Source: Phytobacter ursingii (GTDB lineage: Bacteria; Pseudomonadota; Gammaproteobacteria; Enterobacterales; Enterobacteriaceae). From it: 64,000 nt of DNA. Made by a program: the position numbers and the translations under genes. Below are positions 1-11,356 of this stretch, in pieces. The notes beneath the pieces are model-generated. The model had not been told where the DNA came from, searched no databases, and saw only the letters and a program-made list of their open reading frames with translations. The stretch lies in contig CABDWT010000004.1 of the NCBI GenBank assembly GCA_901456055.1, positions 1,116,001 to 1,180,000 of the forward strand, in the 5' to 3' direction. The number at the start of each line of letters is the position of its first letter. Within the stretch, counting starts at the first letter, position 1.

Positions 1-2846
<2,846 letters not shown>

Positions 2847-2870
2847 GCCTGTCTTTCTCTGAAATGAAAA

Positions 2871-2899
2871 TGCCAGCCTTCGGGCTGGCATTTTTTTTT
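2871..2899 (+). terminator. Rho-independent terminator of eno
   Basis: A perfect 8 bp stem, tgccagcc (2871-2878) with ggctggca (2883-2890), has the stable tetraloop ttcg and is followed by nine T residues. The preceding A run (2867-2870) lets it work also for the convergent reductase gene. Confidence 0.95.
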
Positions 2900-2912
2900 A
2901 CCGGCGATAACG

Positions 2913-4022
2913 TTATTTAAAATCGACGGCCATTTGCTGCGGAATGGAAAGCCCGCGGGTGGTCTGTACGCACTGGGCGATATAATCGGTAAAGCGCGGC
3001 GGCTTCGGCATACCCAGTTCGATGAGTTTGTCGTTGCTAAAGCGGACGTTCAGCATGGCGAATGCGCCGTATAGACGCATGGCTTTGAGCATCAGACGCT
3101 CGTTGCAAGGCCCAAAAATGTTTTTCAGTTCACGACGCATCTTCACCAGCGTCTCATAGCTGACCTGCGTATAGACATCTTTAACCGGCACGGTTTCCAG
3201 TGCGGAAGCCATCGCGGCATCAATATCAGCAAACTTCACGCTGTTCTCTTCGCCTGCGGAAATATGAATAACCTCACCCGCCGGAATGTCGCTTTTCAGC
3301 ATCATGATTAGCGCGTCAGCACAATAGTCCACCGGGACCACGTCAATGCGATCTTCCAGTGAGCACATGAATTTTTGCAGCATCAGCGCCATGCTGAACA
3401 CCCAGAAGATACTGCTGGAGGGCTGGCAGCCGTAATGCGTATGACCCACTACGATAGACGGGCGTGCAATAACCAGCGGCAGGTTCGGATAGGTTTTGCG
3501 CATCAGGTGTTCAATGGTGGATTTGGAGTGGGTGTACTCCACCAGATGCTCGGCGTTTTCCTTGAATTCCTGGCTTTCAAAGACCAGTGAATCGGCTTCC
3601 GGCGCACATGACATAGCCGTACCGACATGCAGGAAACGCTGCAGCCCCTGCACTTTTGCCATACGTCCGGCAAAGGCCAGTGTGCCTTCTACGTTTACTT
3701 TCCAGATAAGCGGGTTGTTACCAAAAGAGGCGACTGCGGCGCAGTTCAGCACGTGGGTGACGCTGTCCAGACGCGGGTCGTCGAGAAATTGCTCCGGCGT
3801 ACCCAGATCACCGATGATGATATGTTCGCAGGTCAGACGGGAGAGAACTGATTCGCTGATGTTGAATTTGCGCATGTTCTCTTTTACGCGCTCAACGCCA
3901 GCCTGGCTATCCGTTGCCCTGACTAAAAGTAAATAGTTGATTTGACTATCATCATTAAGTATTTTCTCAAACACTGCACCACCGAGGAATCCGGTGACGC
4001 CGGTGATCAGTAGAGTTTTCAT
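2913..4022 (-). CDS. Extended SDR / fatty acyl reductase-like NAD(P)-binding protein
   Basis: The 369 aa protein starts with MKTLLITGVTGFLGGAV, the GxxGxxG nucleotide-binding turn of extended short-chain dehydrogenases (residues 8-15). The catalytic pair of that superfamily is present as Y163-x3-K167 in YTHSK, and RPSIVVGH is the usual strand that follows it. The overall layout resembles the reductase domain of thioester reductases and fatty acyl-CoA reductases (male-sterility type, NAD_binding_4), without any carrier or adenylation domain. Its substrate is unknown. It sits alone on the minus strand, convergent with eno and divergent from queE, in a slot where E. coli K-12 has other genes, so it is lineage-specific. 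The family call is firm; a physiological role is not implied by the context. Confidence 0.8.
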   Translation of the reverse strand: MKTLLITGVTGFLGGAVFEKILNDDSQINYLLLVRATDSQAGVERVKENMRKFNISESVLSRLTCEHIIIGDLGTPEQFLDDPRLDSVTHVLNCAAVASFGNNPLIWKVNVEGTLAFAGRMAKVQGLQRFLHVGTAMSCAPEADSLVFESQEFKENAEHLVEYTHSKSTIEHLMRKTYPNLPLVIARPSIVVGHTHYGCQPSSSIFWVFSMALMLQKFMCSLEDRIDVVPVDYCADALIMMLKSDIPAGEVIHISAGEENSVKFADIDAAMASALETVPVKDVYTQVSYETLVKMRRELKNIFGPCNERLMLKAMRLYGAFAMLNVRFSNDKLIELGMPKPPRFTDYIAQCVQTTRGLSIPQQMAVDFK

Positions 4023-4440
4023 GATCGCATGCTCATTGTTGTTAATTCGCGGATTGTATTCAGCGAAAATTAAACAATGCTTAAATAAGAGAGACGGGAA
4101 TAAATCGATTTCTTAAGGTAATTTTAAGCTTTAAATGCGGAACAAGTTTAATTGGACAGGTAAACATAAAAATAAATTCACTAAAAATAAAAATATTTAT
4201 AAATATTTGAAATCATTAATATTTAATTCTTTGCCTTAAGGTTTGTTTTTAACGTTTTTCTTATATTAATGAGCGTTAGTGAAATAATTTATTACAAATA
4301 AATTGATGCTACGCCTGCTATGCATTATCCATTTTTTTGCTTTATTTCGGTGACAATCTCGCAACATTTACTCATACCGTAACTCGCCCTGAAGAGCGAA
4401 ATCTGTAATAATTAATGTTTATTCCCAGGCTGAGTTGATT
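4023..4440. other. AT-rich divergent intergenic region upstream of the SDR gene and queE
   Basis: About 418 bases with no coding frame I would support. It is much more AT-rich than its surroundings, with long A/T tracts at 4150-4310, and must hold the promoters of the reductase gene (leftward) and queE (rightward). The composition suggests curved, H-NS-bound DNA, but that is inference. No operator or riboswitch was recognised. Confidence 0.6.
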
Positions 4441-5112
4441 ATGCAGTACCCGATTAATGAGATGTTCCAGACCTTGCAAGGCGAGGGCTATTTTACCGGC
4501 GTTCCCGCCATTTTTATTCGTTTACAGGGATGCCCGGTTGGTTGCGCCTGGTGCGACACCAAACACACCTGGGATAAGCTTGAAGATCGGGAAGTCTCCC
4601 TCTACAGCATTCTGGCCAAGACCAAAGAGAGCGATAAATGGGGGGCTGCGAGCAGTGAAGATCTGCTGGCGATTATTGAGCGTCAGGGATGGACTGCGCG
4701 CCATGTGGTGATCACTGGCGGCGAACCCTGTATTCATGATTTGATTCCGTTGACCCATCTTCTGGAAAAACAGGGGTTCAGTTGCCAGATTGAAACCAGC
4801 GGCACCCACGAAGTGCGTACGTCTCATGCGACATGGGTGACTGTGTCGCCGAAGGTGAATATGCGCGGGGGCTATGACATCCTCCAGCAGGCGCTGGAAC
4901 GGGCTGATGAAATCAAACACCCGGTTGGGCGTACGCGTGATATTGAGGCGCTTGATGAGTTGCTGGCGCAACTGACGGATGATAAACACCGTGTTATTGC
5001 GCTCCAGCCTATCAGCCAAAAAGACGATGCCACCCGCCTGTGTATCGAAACCTGCATCGCCCGCAACTGGCGGTTGTCGATGCAGACGCACAAATATCTG
5101 AATATTGCCTGA
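4441..5112 (+). CDS. queE: 7-carboxy-7-deazaguanine synthase
   Basis: Radical SAM enzyme that contracts 6-carboxytetrahydropterin to 7-carboxy-7-deazaguanine in the queuosine/preQ1 pathway. The protein is 223 aa, the same as E. coli QueE (YgcF). The cluster-binding motif is the family-specific variant GCPVGCAWC rather than CxxxCxxC, followed by DTKHTW; the SAM-binding GGEP is in ITGGEPCIHD. The start is the ATG giving MQYPINEMFQTLQGEG; an in-frame ATG two codons upstream is not conserved. QueD, acting one step earlier, lies about 700 bases away on the opposite strand beyond CRISPR array 1. Confidence 0.98.
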   Translation: MQYPINEMFQTLQGEGYFTGVPAIFIRLQGCPVGCAWCDTKHTWDKLEDREVSLYSILAKTKESDKWGAASSEDLLAIIERQGWTARHVVITGGEPCIHDLIPLTHLLEKQGFSCQIETSGTHEVRTSHATWVTVSPKVNMRGGYDILQQALERADEIKHPVGRTRDIEALDELLAQLTDDKHRVIALQPISQKDDATRLCIETCIARNWRLSMQTHKYLNIA

Positions 5113-5161
5113 TTCATTTTCTGCGGGTGGTTTTTTACCAGCAGAATGCGCATTGCCTGAG

Positions 5162-5194
5162 CGCCCGGCCCACGTGCCGGGCGTTTTTGTTTTT
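5162..5194 (+). terminator. Rho-independent terminator of queE
   Basis: Stem cgcccggc (5162-5169) with gccgggcg (5176-5183), loop ccacgt, then tttttgttttt. It ends queE transcription before the CRISPR leader. Confidence 0.9.
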
Positions 5195-5375
5195 CCGCCG
5201 GAAGGGCGGGGAAGTGAGGTGTAAAACAACGGTATCCGGTGAAATTGGTTTTTACCTTGGGTGTGTTTTTATTTTTGATATTAATCAATAAGTTAGTTTT
5301 TGTTATCACGCCGAAAAAATCGGTAGAATTTGAGATGCAATAAATAATTTTATAATTCAATGGATTATATTTAGA
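5195..5375 (+). promoter_or_regulatory. CRISPR array 1 leader with IHF consensus site
   Basis: AT-rich DNA between the queE terminator and the first repeat. Identical repeats are at this end and decayed ones at the far end, so this is the leader side and the array is read rightward. The leader ends in tttaga then g of the first repeat region (junction tttagagt), as in array 2. Positions 5283-5295, aatcaataagtta, fit the IHF consensus WATCAANNNNTTR perfectly; in E. coli IHF bends the leader so that Cas1-Cas2 can integrate spacers. The site is about 80 bases from the repeat, farther than the best-known E. coli site. Confidence 0.65.
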
Positions 5376-5771
5376 GTGTTCCCCGCGCGAGCGGGGATAA
5401 ACCGTATTCATTTTCGCGATGGTGTCATTGACCAGGCGTGTTCCCCGCGCGAGCGGGGATAAACCGATTAACAACTCCGCCAGCCGGGCGACAACGGCGT
5501 GTTCCCCGCGCGAGCGGGGATAAACCGTGTTTATTAGGCCTCACTAACGGTTGGTCTCTGTGTTCCCCGCGCGAGCGGGGATAAACCGTGTTTGCGGATA
5601 ATCCAGGTGCTTTGCTCTGAGTGTTCCCCGCGCGAGCGGGGATAAACCGACCACACAATTACCGATACCGAAAGAGCGGCTTTGTTCCCCGCGTGAGCGG
5701 GGATAAGCCGAAAGGGGATATCGAAGGATTTCGCGTCGTTGAGTGTTCCCCACGCCAGTAGGGATAAATAA
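5376..5771 (+). CRISPR. CRISPR array 1, type I-E, 7 repeats and 6 spacers
   Basis: 29 bp repeats begin at 5376, 5438, 5499, 5560, 5621, 5682 and 5743. The consensus starts gtgttccccgcgcgagcg and ends gggataaaccg; its 6 bp stem ccccgc/gcgggg encloses the loop gcga. The first spacer is 33 bases and the others 32. Repeats 1-5 are identical; repeat 6 starts ttgttccc and has gcgt and aagccg changes; repeat 7 is decayed (gtgttccccacgccagtagg) and marks the trailer end. The array lies between queE and queD, separated from the cas operon by queD and cysJIH. It is presumably served in trans by the type I-E Cas proteins encoded about 6 kb away. No spacer target was recognised by eye. Confidence 0.97.
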
Positions 5772-5842
5772 CCATAACGGAAGGGAAATAAGCTTACGCG
5801 GCACTGGCAGCGCGCAGGCACTAACGGCACAGAAACGGAAAA

Positions 5843-6205
5843 TTACTCGCCGCGGTAGATACATCCTGCAGTACAGGTCTCTTTAATCATCACTGCGCTC
5901 AGCAGGGGCACGACAGGTTTAACCTGATCCCAGATCCATTTTGCCAGCACTTCGCTGGTCGGGTTTTCAAGGCCCGGAATATCGTTAAGATAGTAGTGAT
6001 CCAGACGATCGTAAGTCGGCTTGAATGCCGCCTTGAGCTCAGCGAAATCCATGATCCAGCCCGTATGAGGATCCACCTCGCCGGTGATCTCCAGACGCAC
6101 CATAAATGAGTGGCCATGAAGGCGACCGCATTTATGCCCGGCTGGCACATGCGGCAAACGGTGAGCGGCTTCGAACATGAAATCTTTAAATAACGTGGTG
6201 GACAT
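5843..6205 (-). CDS. queD: 6-carboxy-5,6,7,8-tetrahydropterin synthase
   Basis: Second step of queuosine precursor synthesis, turning 7,8-dihydroneopterin triphosphate into 6-carboxytetrahydropterin. The 120 aa product matches E. coli QueD throughout. Zinc-binding histidines lie in FEAAHRLP and GRLHGHSF, the catalytic cysteine in GHKCGRLHG, and the family tail [13 protein letters not shown] closes the protein. The start chosen is MSTTLFKDF; the frame is open 21 codons further upstream but that extension is not conserved. It is divergent from cysJ. Confidence 0.97.
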   Translation of the reverse strand: MSTTLFKDFMFEAAHRLPHVPAGHKCGRLHGHSFMVRLEITGEVDPHTGWIMDFAELKAAFKPTYDRLDHYYLNDIPGLENPTSEVLAKWIWDQVKPVVPLLSAVMIKETCTAGCIYRGE

Positions 6206-6525
6206 ACTGAACTCTCTGACTGGCTGAAAAAACCGCGGCATGGTAGCCGAAATGACCTTTTTTATCATTAACTAAAATCGGCAAAAGTGATTAGCCGCTA
6301 CGTTTTACCGGGGTGTTTATATTTTTACTTTTAAAATCAATTGGTTAATTAATCTATTTTACTGTTAAAAACTATAAGTAAAAGAGGTTAGTTCTTTTGG
6401 TTATTTATTATTTCCAACCTTTCTTTAATTGTTATTATCCCCGCCGTTAACCTTACTTTCTCTTCTGCTTTTATGGCGCTGACAGGGCGTATAAGCAGCT
6501 TTTGCTTACTGGAACATAACGACGC
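6206..6525. promoter_or_regulatory. Divergent queD / cysJ intergenic region
   Basis: About 320 bases, AT-rich, between the two start codons. By family knowledge the cysJIH promoter is activated by CysB with N-acetylserine under sulfur limitation, and the stretch 6390-6450 (ggttatttattatttccaacc and flanks) is a reasonable place for the CysB footprint. I cannot delimit CysB half-sites with confidence because its consensus is loose. No small ORF or RNA was recognised. Confidence 0.5.
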
Positions 6526-8334
6526 ATGACGACTCAGGTCCCACCTTCCGCTTTGCTTCCGCTGAACCCGGAGCAACTGGCACGCCTTCAGGCGGCCACA
6601 ACCGATTTAACACCCACCCAGCTTGCCTGGGTTTCCGGCTATTTCTGGGGCGTGCTGAACCAGCAACCCGGTGCGGCAGCGGCAACTGTAGCTCCTGCCG
6701 CCACCGAAGCCCCGACCATTACGCTTCTCTCCGCTTCGCAAACCGGCAATGCACGTCGTGTGGCGGAAGCATTGCGTGACGATCTGCTGGCGGCAAAACT
6801 TAACGTCAAACTGGTGAGCGCGGGCGACTATAAATTCAAACAAATCGCTAACGAAAAACTGCTGATCGTTGTTGCTTCTACGCAAGGGGAAGGGGAGCCG
6901 CCGGAAGAAGCCGTTGCGTTACATAAGTTCCTGTTCTCGAAAAAAGCGCCAAAACTTGATGGCACTGCCTTCGCCGTGCTGGGGCTTGGCGACACGTCCT
7001 ATGAGTTTTTCTGCCAGGCAGGCAAAGATTTCGATAGCAAACTGGCTGAACTGGGCGCCGAGCGCCTGCTGGATCGCGTCGACGCAGACGTTGAGTTCCA
7101 GGCCGCCGCCGCTGAATGGCGCGCGCGCGTGGTTGAGGTGCTGAAAGCACGGGTCCCGAAAGAGACGCCGGCCCAGGCCGCGGTGACAGCAACCGGTGCG
7201 GTGAATGAGGTTTTCTCCAGCCCTTATACGAAAGAAGAACCGCTGACCGCGACGCTCTCAGTGAATCAAAAAATTACTGGCCGCGATTCAGAAAAAGATG
7301 TGCGTCATATCGAAATTGATCTGGGCGATTCCGGACTGCGCTATCAGCCGGGCGATGCGCTGGGCGTGTGGTACCAGAACGATCCTGCGCTGGTGAAAGA
7401 ACTGATTGAGTTACTGTGGCTCAAAGGCGATGAACCCGTCAGCGTAGACGGCAAAACCCTGCCGCTGTCCGAAGCACTGCAATGGCATTTCGAGTTGACG
7501 GTCAATACCGGCAATATCGTAGAAAACTACGCCACCCTGACCCGTAGTGAATCACTGCTGCCGCTGGTGGGCGATAAAGCCAAATTGCAGCACTACGCCG
7601 CGACCACGCCGATTGTGGATATGGTGCGTTTCTCTCCGGCACAGCTGGATGCCGGGGCGCTGACCGGGCTGCTGCGTCCGCTGACGCCGCGCCTCTACTC
7701 CATTGCCTCTTCACAGGCCGAAGTGGAAACCGAAGTGCATGTCACTGTCGGTGTGGTGCGCTATGACATTGAAGGCCGCGCGCGCGCGGGTGGGGCATCG
7801 AGCTTCCTCGCCGATCGCGTGGAGGAAGAGGGTGAAGTGCGTGTGTTCATCGAACATAACGATAACTTCCGTTTGCCAGCCAACCCGGAAACGCCGGTCA
7901 TTATGATTGGTCCGGGTACCGGTATTGCGCCGTTCCGTGCCTTTATGCAGCAGCGTGCGGCAGAAGGGGCGGAAGGTAAGAATTGGCTATTCTTCGGCAA
8001 CCCGCACTTTACGGAAGATTTCCTCTACCAGGTCGAGTGGCAGCGCTACGTCAAAGAAGGTGTGCTGAACCGTATCGATCTGGCCTGGTCTCGTGACCAA
8101 AAAGAAAAAATATACGTACAAGACAAACTGCGTCAGCAAGGCGCGGAACTGTGGCGCTGGATTAATGACGGTGCGCACATTTATGTCTGCGGCGACGCGA
8201 ATCGCATGGCGAAGGACGTTGAGCAGGCTTTACTGGACGTGATTGCCGAGTTTGGCGCGATGGACGCCGAAGCGGCGGACGAATATTTAAGTGAGCTGCG
8301 CGTAGAGCGCCGTTATCAGCGAGATGTCTACTAA
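6526..8334 (+). CDS. cysJ: Sulfite reductase (NADPH) flavoprotein alpha subunit
   Basis: Carries electrons from NADPH through FAD and FMN to the CysI hemoprotein for the six-electron reduction of sulfite to sulfide. At 602 aa it is about the E. coli length (599). Order of domains: an N-terminal linker rich in Ala/Pro, a flavodoxin-like FMN domain ([39 protein letters not shown]), then the ferredoxin reductase module with RLYSIASS and GGASSFLAD for FAD and [16 protein letters not shown] for NADPH, ending in the conserved ERRYQRDVY. Its TAA overlaps the cysI ATG by one base, so the two are translationally coupled. Confidence 0.98.
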   Translation: MTTQVPPSALLPLNPEQLARLQAATTDLTPTQLAWVSGYFWGVLNQQPGAAAATVAPAATEAPTITLLSASQTGNARRVAEALRDDLLAAKLNVKLVSAGDYKFKQIANEKLLIVVASTQGEGEPPEEAVALHKFLFSKKAPKLDGTAFAVLGLGDTSYEFFCQAGKDFDSKLAELGAERLLDRVDADVEFQAAAAEWRARVVEVLKARVPKETPAQAAVTATGAVNEVFSSPYTKEEPLTATLSVNQKITGRDSEKDVRHIEIDLGDSGLRYQPGDALGVWYQNDPALVKELIELLWLKGDEPVSVDGKTLPLSEALQWHFELTVNTGNIVENYATLTRSESLLPLVGDKAKLQHYAATTPIVDMVRFSPAQLDAGALTGLLRPLTPRLYSIASSQAEVETEVHVTVGVVRYDIEGRARAGGASSFLADRVEEEGEVRVFIEHNDNFRLPANPETPVIMIGPGTGIAPFRAFMQQRAAEGAEGKNWLFFGNPHFTEDFLYQVEWQRYVKEGVLNRIDLAWSRDQKEKIYVQDKLRQQGAELWRWINDGAHIYVCGDANRMAKDVEQALLDVIAEFGAMDAEAADEYLSELRVERRYQRDVY

Positions 8335-10046
8335 TGAGTGAAAAACATCCAGGCCCACTGGTGGTCGAAGGAAAACTGACAGACGCCGAGCGCATGAAGC
8401 TGGAAAGCAACTATCTGCGCGGAACCATTGCGGAAGATTTGAATGACGGTCTGACCGGCGGCTTTAAAGGCGACAACTTCCTGCTGATCCGTTTCCACGG
8501 CATGTACCAGCAGGATGATCGCGATATTCGCGCTGAGCGTGCGGCACAGAAGCTGGAACCGCGCCACGCGATGCTGCTGCGCTGCCGCCTGCCGGGAGGT
8601 GTTATCACCACTAAACAGTGGCAGGCGATTGATAAATTCGCCGCTGAGAACACTATCTACGGCAGTATCCGCCTGACCAACCGTCAGACGTTCCAGTTCC
8701 ACGGCATTCTGAAAAAGAACGTGAAACCGGTACACCAGATGCTGCACTCCGTTGGTCTGGACGCACTGGCGACCGCAAACGACATGAACCGTAACGTGTT
8801 GTGTACCTCCAACCCGTACGAGTCAGAACTGCACGCCGAAGCCTACGAATGGGCGAAGAAGATTTCTGAACACCTGCTGCCGCGCACTCGCGCTTACGCA
8901 GAGATCTGGCTCGATCAGGAAAAAGTGGCGACCACTGACGAAGAGCCGATCCTCGGTCAGACCTATCTGCCGCGTAAGTTCAAAACGACGGTCGTTATCC
9001 CGCCGCAGAACGATATTGATCTGCACGCCAACGACATGAACTTTGTCGCGGTCGCGGAAAACGGCAAATTGGTGGGTTTTAACCTGCTGGTGGGCGGTGG
9101 TCTGTCTATCGAGCACGGTAATAAGAAAACCTATGCCCGTACGGCGAGCGAGTTTGGCTATCTGCCGGTTGAGCATACGCTGGCCGTTGCCGAAGCGGTG
9201 GTCACAACCCAGCGCGACTGGGGTAACCGTACCGACCGTAAAAACGCGAAGACCAAATATACGCTGGAACGTGTGGGCGTTGAGACTTTCAAAGCGGAAG
9301 TTGAGCGTCGCGCAGGTATCAAGTTCGAACCGATCCGTCCGTATGAGTTTACCGGGCGCGGCGATCGCATAGGCTGGGTGAAAGGGATCGACAATAAATG
9401 GCATCTGACGCTGTTTATCGAAAATGGTCGAATCCTCGATTACCCGGGGCGTCCGTTGAAAACGGGCCTGCTGGAGATCGCGAAGATCCATAAAGGCGAG
9501 TTCCGTATTACCGCCAATCAGAATCTGATCATCGCCGGCGTGCCGGATAGTCAGAAAGCGAAAATCGAAAAAATCGCGCGCCAGAGCGGCCTGATGGATG
9601 CCGTGACGCCGCAGCGTGAAAACTCGATGGCCTGCGTGTCATTCCCGACCTGCCCGCTGGCGATGGCCGAAGCAGAGCGCTTCCTGCCGTCGTTTATCGA
9701 TAAAGTGGAAGAGGTGATGGCGAAGCATGGATTGAGCGATGAGCATATTGTGACGCGCGTGACGGGCTGCCCGAACGGCTGTGGCCGCGCGATGCTGGCA
9801 GAAGTGGGCCTGGTGGGTAAAGCGCCTGGCCGCTACAACCTGCATCTGGGCGGTAACCGCATCGGGACACGTATTCCACGAATGTTCAAAGAGAACATCA
9901 CCGAGCCAGAAATCATCGCTTCGCTGGATGAACTGGTAGGACGCTGGGCGAAAGAGCGCGAAGCGGGTGAAGGTTTCGGTGATTTCACCATCCGCGCCGG
10001 CATTATCCGTCCGGTGCTCGACCCGGCGCGCGATCTCTGGGATTAA
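8334..10046 (+). CDS. cysI: Sulfite reductase hemoprotein beta subunit
   Basis: Siroheme- and 4Fe-4S-containing catalytic subunit that reduces sulfite to sulfide with electrons from CysJ. The product is 570 aa, the usual length. The four cluster/siroheme cysteines are visible in [15 protein letters not shown] (about residues 434 and 440) and [11 protein letters not shown] (about 479 and 483). Siroheme could be supplied by the second CysG encoded at 22984-24399. It is translationally coupled to cysJ and followed by cysH after a short spacer containing a palindrome. Confidence 0.98.
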   Translation: MSEKHPGPLVVEGKLTDAERMKLESNYLRGTIAEDLNDGLTGGFKGDNFLLIRFHGMYQQDDRDIRAERAAQKLEPRHAMLLRCRLPGGVITTKQWQAIDKFAAENTIYGSIRLTNRQTFQFHGILKKNVKPVHQMLHSVGLDALATANDMNRNVLCTSNPYESELHAEAYEWAKKISEHLLPRTRAYAEIWLDQEKVATTDEEPILGQTYLPRKFKTTVVIPPQNDIDLHANDMNFVAVAENGKLVGFNLLVGGGLSIEHGNKKTYARTASEFGYLPVEHTLAVAEAVVTTQRDWGNRTDRKNAKTKYTLERVGVETFKAEVERRAGIKFEPIRPYEFTGRGDRIGWVKGIDNKWHLTLFIENGRILDYPGRPLKTGLLEIAKIHKGEFRITANQNLIIAGVPDSQKAKIEKIARQSGLMDAVTPQRENSMACVSFPTCPLAMAEAERFLPSFIDKVEEVMAKHGLSDEHIVTRVTGCPNGCGRAMLAEVGLVGKAPGRYNLHLGGNRIGTRIPRMFKENITEPEIIASLDELVGRWAKEREAGEGFGDFTIRAGIIRPVLDPARDLWD

Positions 10047-10060
10047 GCTTCCTTACCTTT

Positions 10061-10096
10061 CCCTCTCTCCCTGGGGAGAGGGATGGGGTGAGGGGA
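10061..10096. repeat. GC-rich palindromic intergenic repeat between cysI and cysH
   Basis: ccctctc (10061-10067) pairs with gagaggg (10076-10082), followed by atggggtgagggg. I recall closely similar ccctctcc...gagaggg...ggggtgaggg sequences scattered in enterobacterial intergenic regions, so this is probably a dispersed repeat. In the cysJIH transcript it would form a hairpin that might stabilise the upstream mRNA; that role is inference. Confidence 0.6.
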
Positions 10097-10117
10097 GAAA
10101 ACACACGAGAGGTAATT

Positions 10118-10852
10118 ATGTCCGTACTCGATCTATCTGCCCTGAATGCTCTGTCGAAAGACGACCGCACGCAGGCTTTGGCGGAGGCTAACGCTCAACT
10201 GGAAGCGCAAACCGCAGAAGAACGCGTGGCCTGGGCGCTGGAGAACCTGCCAGGTGAGTATGTGCTGTCGTCCAGTTTTGGTATCCAGGCGGCGGTGAGT
10301 CTGCACCTGGTGAATCAGGTGCGTCCGAATATCCCGGTTATCCTGACGGACACGGGTTACCTGTTCCCGGAAACCTATCGGTTTATTGATGAGCTAACGG
10401 ACAAGCTCGGCCTGAATCTGCAGATTTACCGCGCGCCGCAAAGCCCTGCCTGGCAGGAAGCGCGTTACGGCAAGCTGTGGGAGCAGGGCGTTGAGGGTAT
10501 TGAAAAATACAATGACATCAACAAAGTTGAGCCGATGAACCGGGCGCTGAAAGAGTTGAATGCGCAAACCTGGTTCGCGGGCCTGCGTCGCGAGCAGTCC
10601 AGTAGCCGTGCTAATCTGCCTGTGCTGGATATTCAGCGCGGAGTCTTCAAAGTGCTGCCGATCATCGACTGGGATAACCGTACGGTTTACCAGTATCTGC
10701 AAAAACACGGCCTGAAATATCATCCGCTGTGGGATGAGGGCTATCTGTCCGTGGGCGATACACACACCACGCGTAAGTGGGAGCCGGGCATGGCAGAAGA
10801 GGACACCCGTTTCTTCGGCCTGAAGCGCGAGTGCGGCCTGCACGAAGGCTGA
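10118..10852 (+). CDS. cysH: Phosphoadenylyl-sulfate (PAPS) reductase
   Basis: Thioredoxin-dependent reduction of PAPS to sulfite and PAP, feeding CysJI. The protein is 244 aa, identical in length to E. coli CysH. The start is the ATG after the ribosome binding site gagagg (10108-10113); an upstream in-frame ATG at 10088 lies in the repeat and is not conserved. PAPS-binding motifs are [14 protein letters not shown] and [10 protein letters not shown], and the catalytic cysteine is in the C-terminal KRECGLHEG. No iron-sulfur CC motif is present, as expected for the PAPS-specific type. Confidence 0.98.
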   Translation: MSVLDLSALNALSKDDRTQALAEANAQLEAQTAEERVAWALENLPGEYVLSSSFGIQAAVSLHLVNQVRPNIPVILTDTGYLFPETYRFIDELTDKLGLNLQIYRAPQSPAWQEARYGKLWEQGVEGIEKYNDINKVEPMNRALKELNAQTWFAGLRREQSSSRANLPVLDIQRGVFKVLPIIDWDNRTVYQYLQKHGLKYHPLWDEGYLSVGDTHTTRKWEPGMAEEDTRFFGLKRECGLHEG

Positions 10853-10882
10853 TGGTGCGTTGTTCGTTATTACATTGAGAAG

Positions 10883-10910
10883 CGCCTGGCTAACCACCAG
10901 GCGTTTTTTA
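10883..10910 (+). terminator. Rho-independent terminator of cysJIH
   Basis: Stem cgcctgg (10883-10889) with ccaggcg (10897-10903), loop ctaacca, followed by six T residues. Confidence 0.9.
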
Positions 10911-11073
10911 TTGGCGGTGGTATGGGATTACGCGGGTGAAATGAGATGTTGTACCTGTTGTGGTGTTCTTTAATGAGTAGAATCAAAGCATTACCATTCT
11001 TAAAAAATACGAAAACGTTGCCAGGATGTTGGGTGTGGTAATTACTGTTCAAATTTAACGCGTGACGTTTAGA

Positions 11074-11100
11074 GTATTCCCGCGCGAGCGGGGATAACTC
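11074..11100 (+). CRISPR. Solitary degenerate type I-E repeat upstream of cas3
   Basis: The sequence gtattcccgcgcgagcgg followed by ggataactc matches the array 1 repeat except for one lost C in the stem, a g-to-a change near the start and an altered end. It keeps the array 1 loop gcga. The seven bases upstream, tttagag, are the same leader-repeat junction seen at both complete arrays. No second repeat follows at 61-base spacing. It is therefore either the remnant of a third array or a single-repeat crRNA-like element. Confidence 0.8.
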
Positions 11101-11278
11101 TTTATGACTGATAAAAATAGAATATTATCATTAATATTTTCTTTATGGGAAGATATTATCTGATGGTTTCATTGCCTCTCTATAAGATATGAAAGTTGTA
11201 ATAGATACTGAACTTATAAGAGATGTTGCCTGTTAAATCATTTTAGTAGTAACAAATACAAAATTTATATAGATAACC

Positions 11279-11350
11279 TTCTGGTGATTTAAATCACAAA
11301 ATATAATTTATAAAGAGCGCAGTATGTATCGATAACAGCAGGATAAGGGA
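11279..11350 (+). promoter_or_regulatory. Predicted cas3 promoter with CRP-like box
   Basis: A perfect -10 hexamer tataat lies at 11302-11307, with a weak -35 (ttctgg, 11279-11284) at 17 bp spacing. Between them, 11283-11298 reads ggtga-tttaaa-tcaca, 9 of 10 to the CRP half-site consensus TGTGA-N6-TCACA. A CRP dimer there would cover the core promoter and so repress. A ribosome binding site, aaggga (11345-11350), precedes the TTG start of cas3. Element positions are read directly; function is predicted. Confidence 0.6.
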
Positions 11351-11356
11351 CATCGC

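Larger units (their letters stand above)
10911..11356. other. AT-rich cas3 upstream region
   Basis: About 446 bases between the cysH terminator and cas3. Besides the solitary CRISPR repeat and the promoter elements listed separately, it holds no supported gene. It is very AT-rich downstream of 11100. In E. coli the cas promoters are silenced by H-NS and relieved by LeuO; the base composition is compatible with the same here, but no binding site can be proved from sequence. Confidence 0.6.

Noticed and set aside
5425-5864. Minus-strand frames across CRISPR arrays 1 and 2 encoding repeated SPLARGT/AGAGNT peptides.
   Set aside because: These are the palindromic repeats read as codons, a known artefact of type I-E arrays.
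11101-11133. The stretch after the solitary repeat as a perfect self-targeting spacer against the cas3 promoter.
   Set aside because: Only a 7-base match could be found and it is not preceded by an AAG-type PAM.
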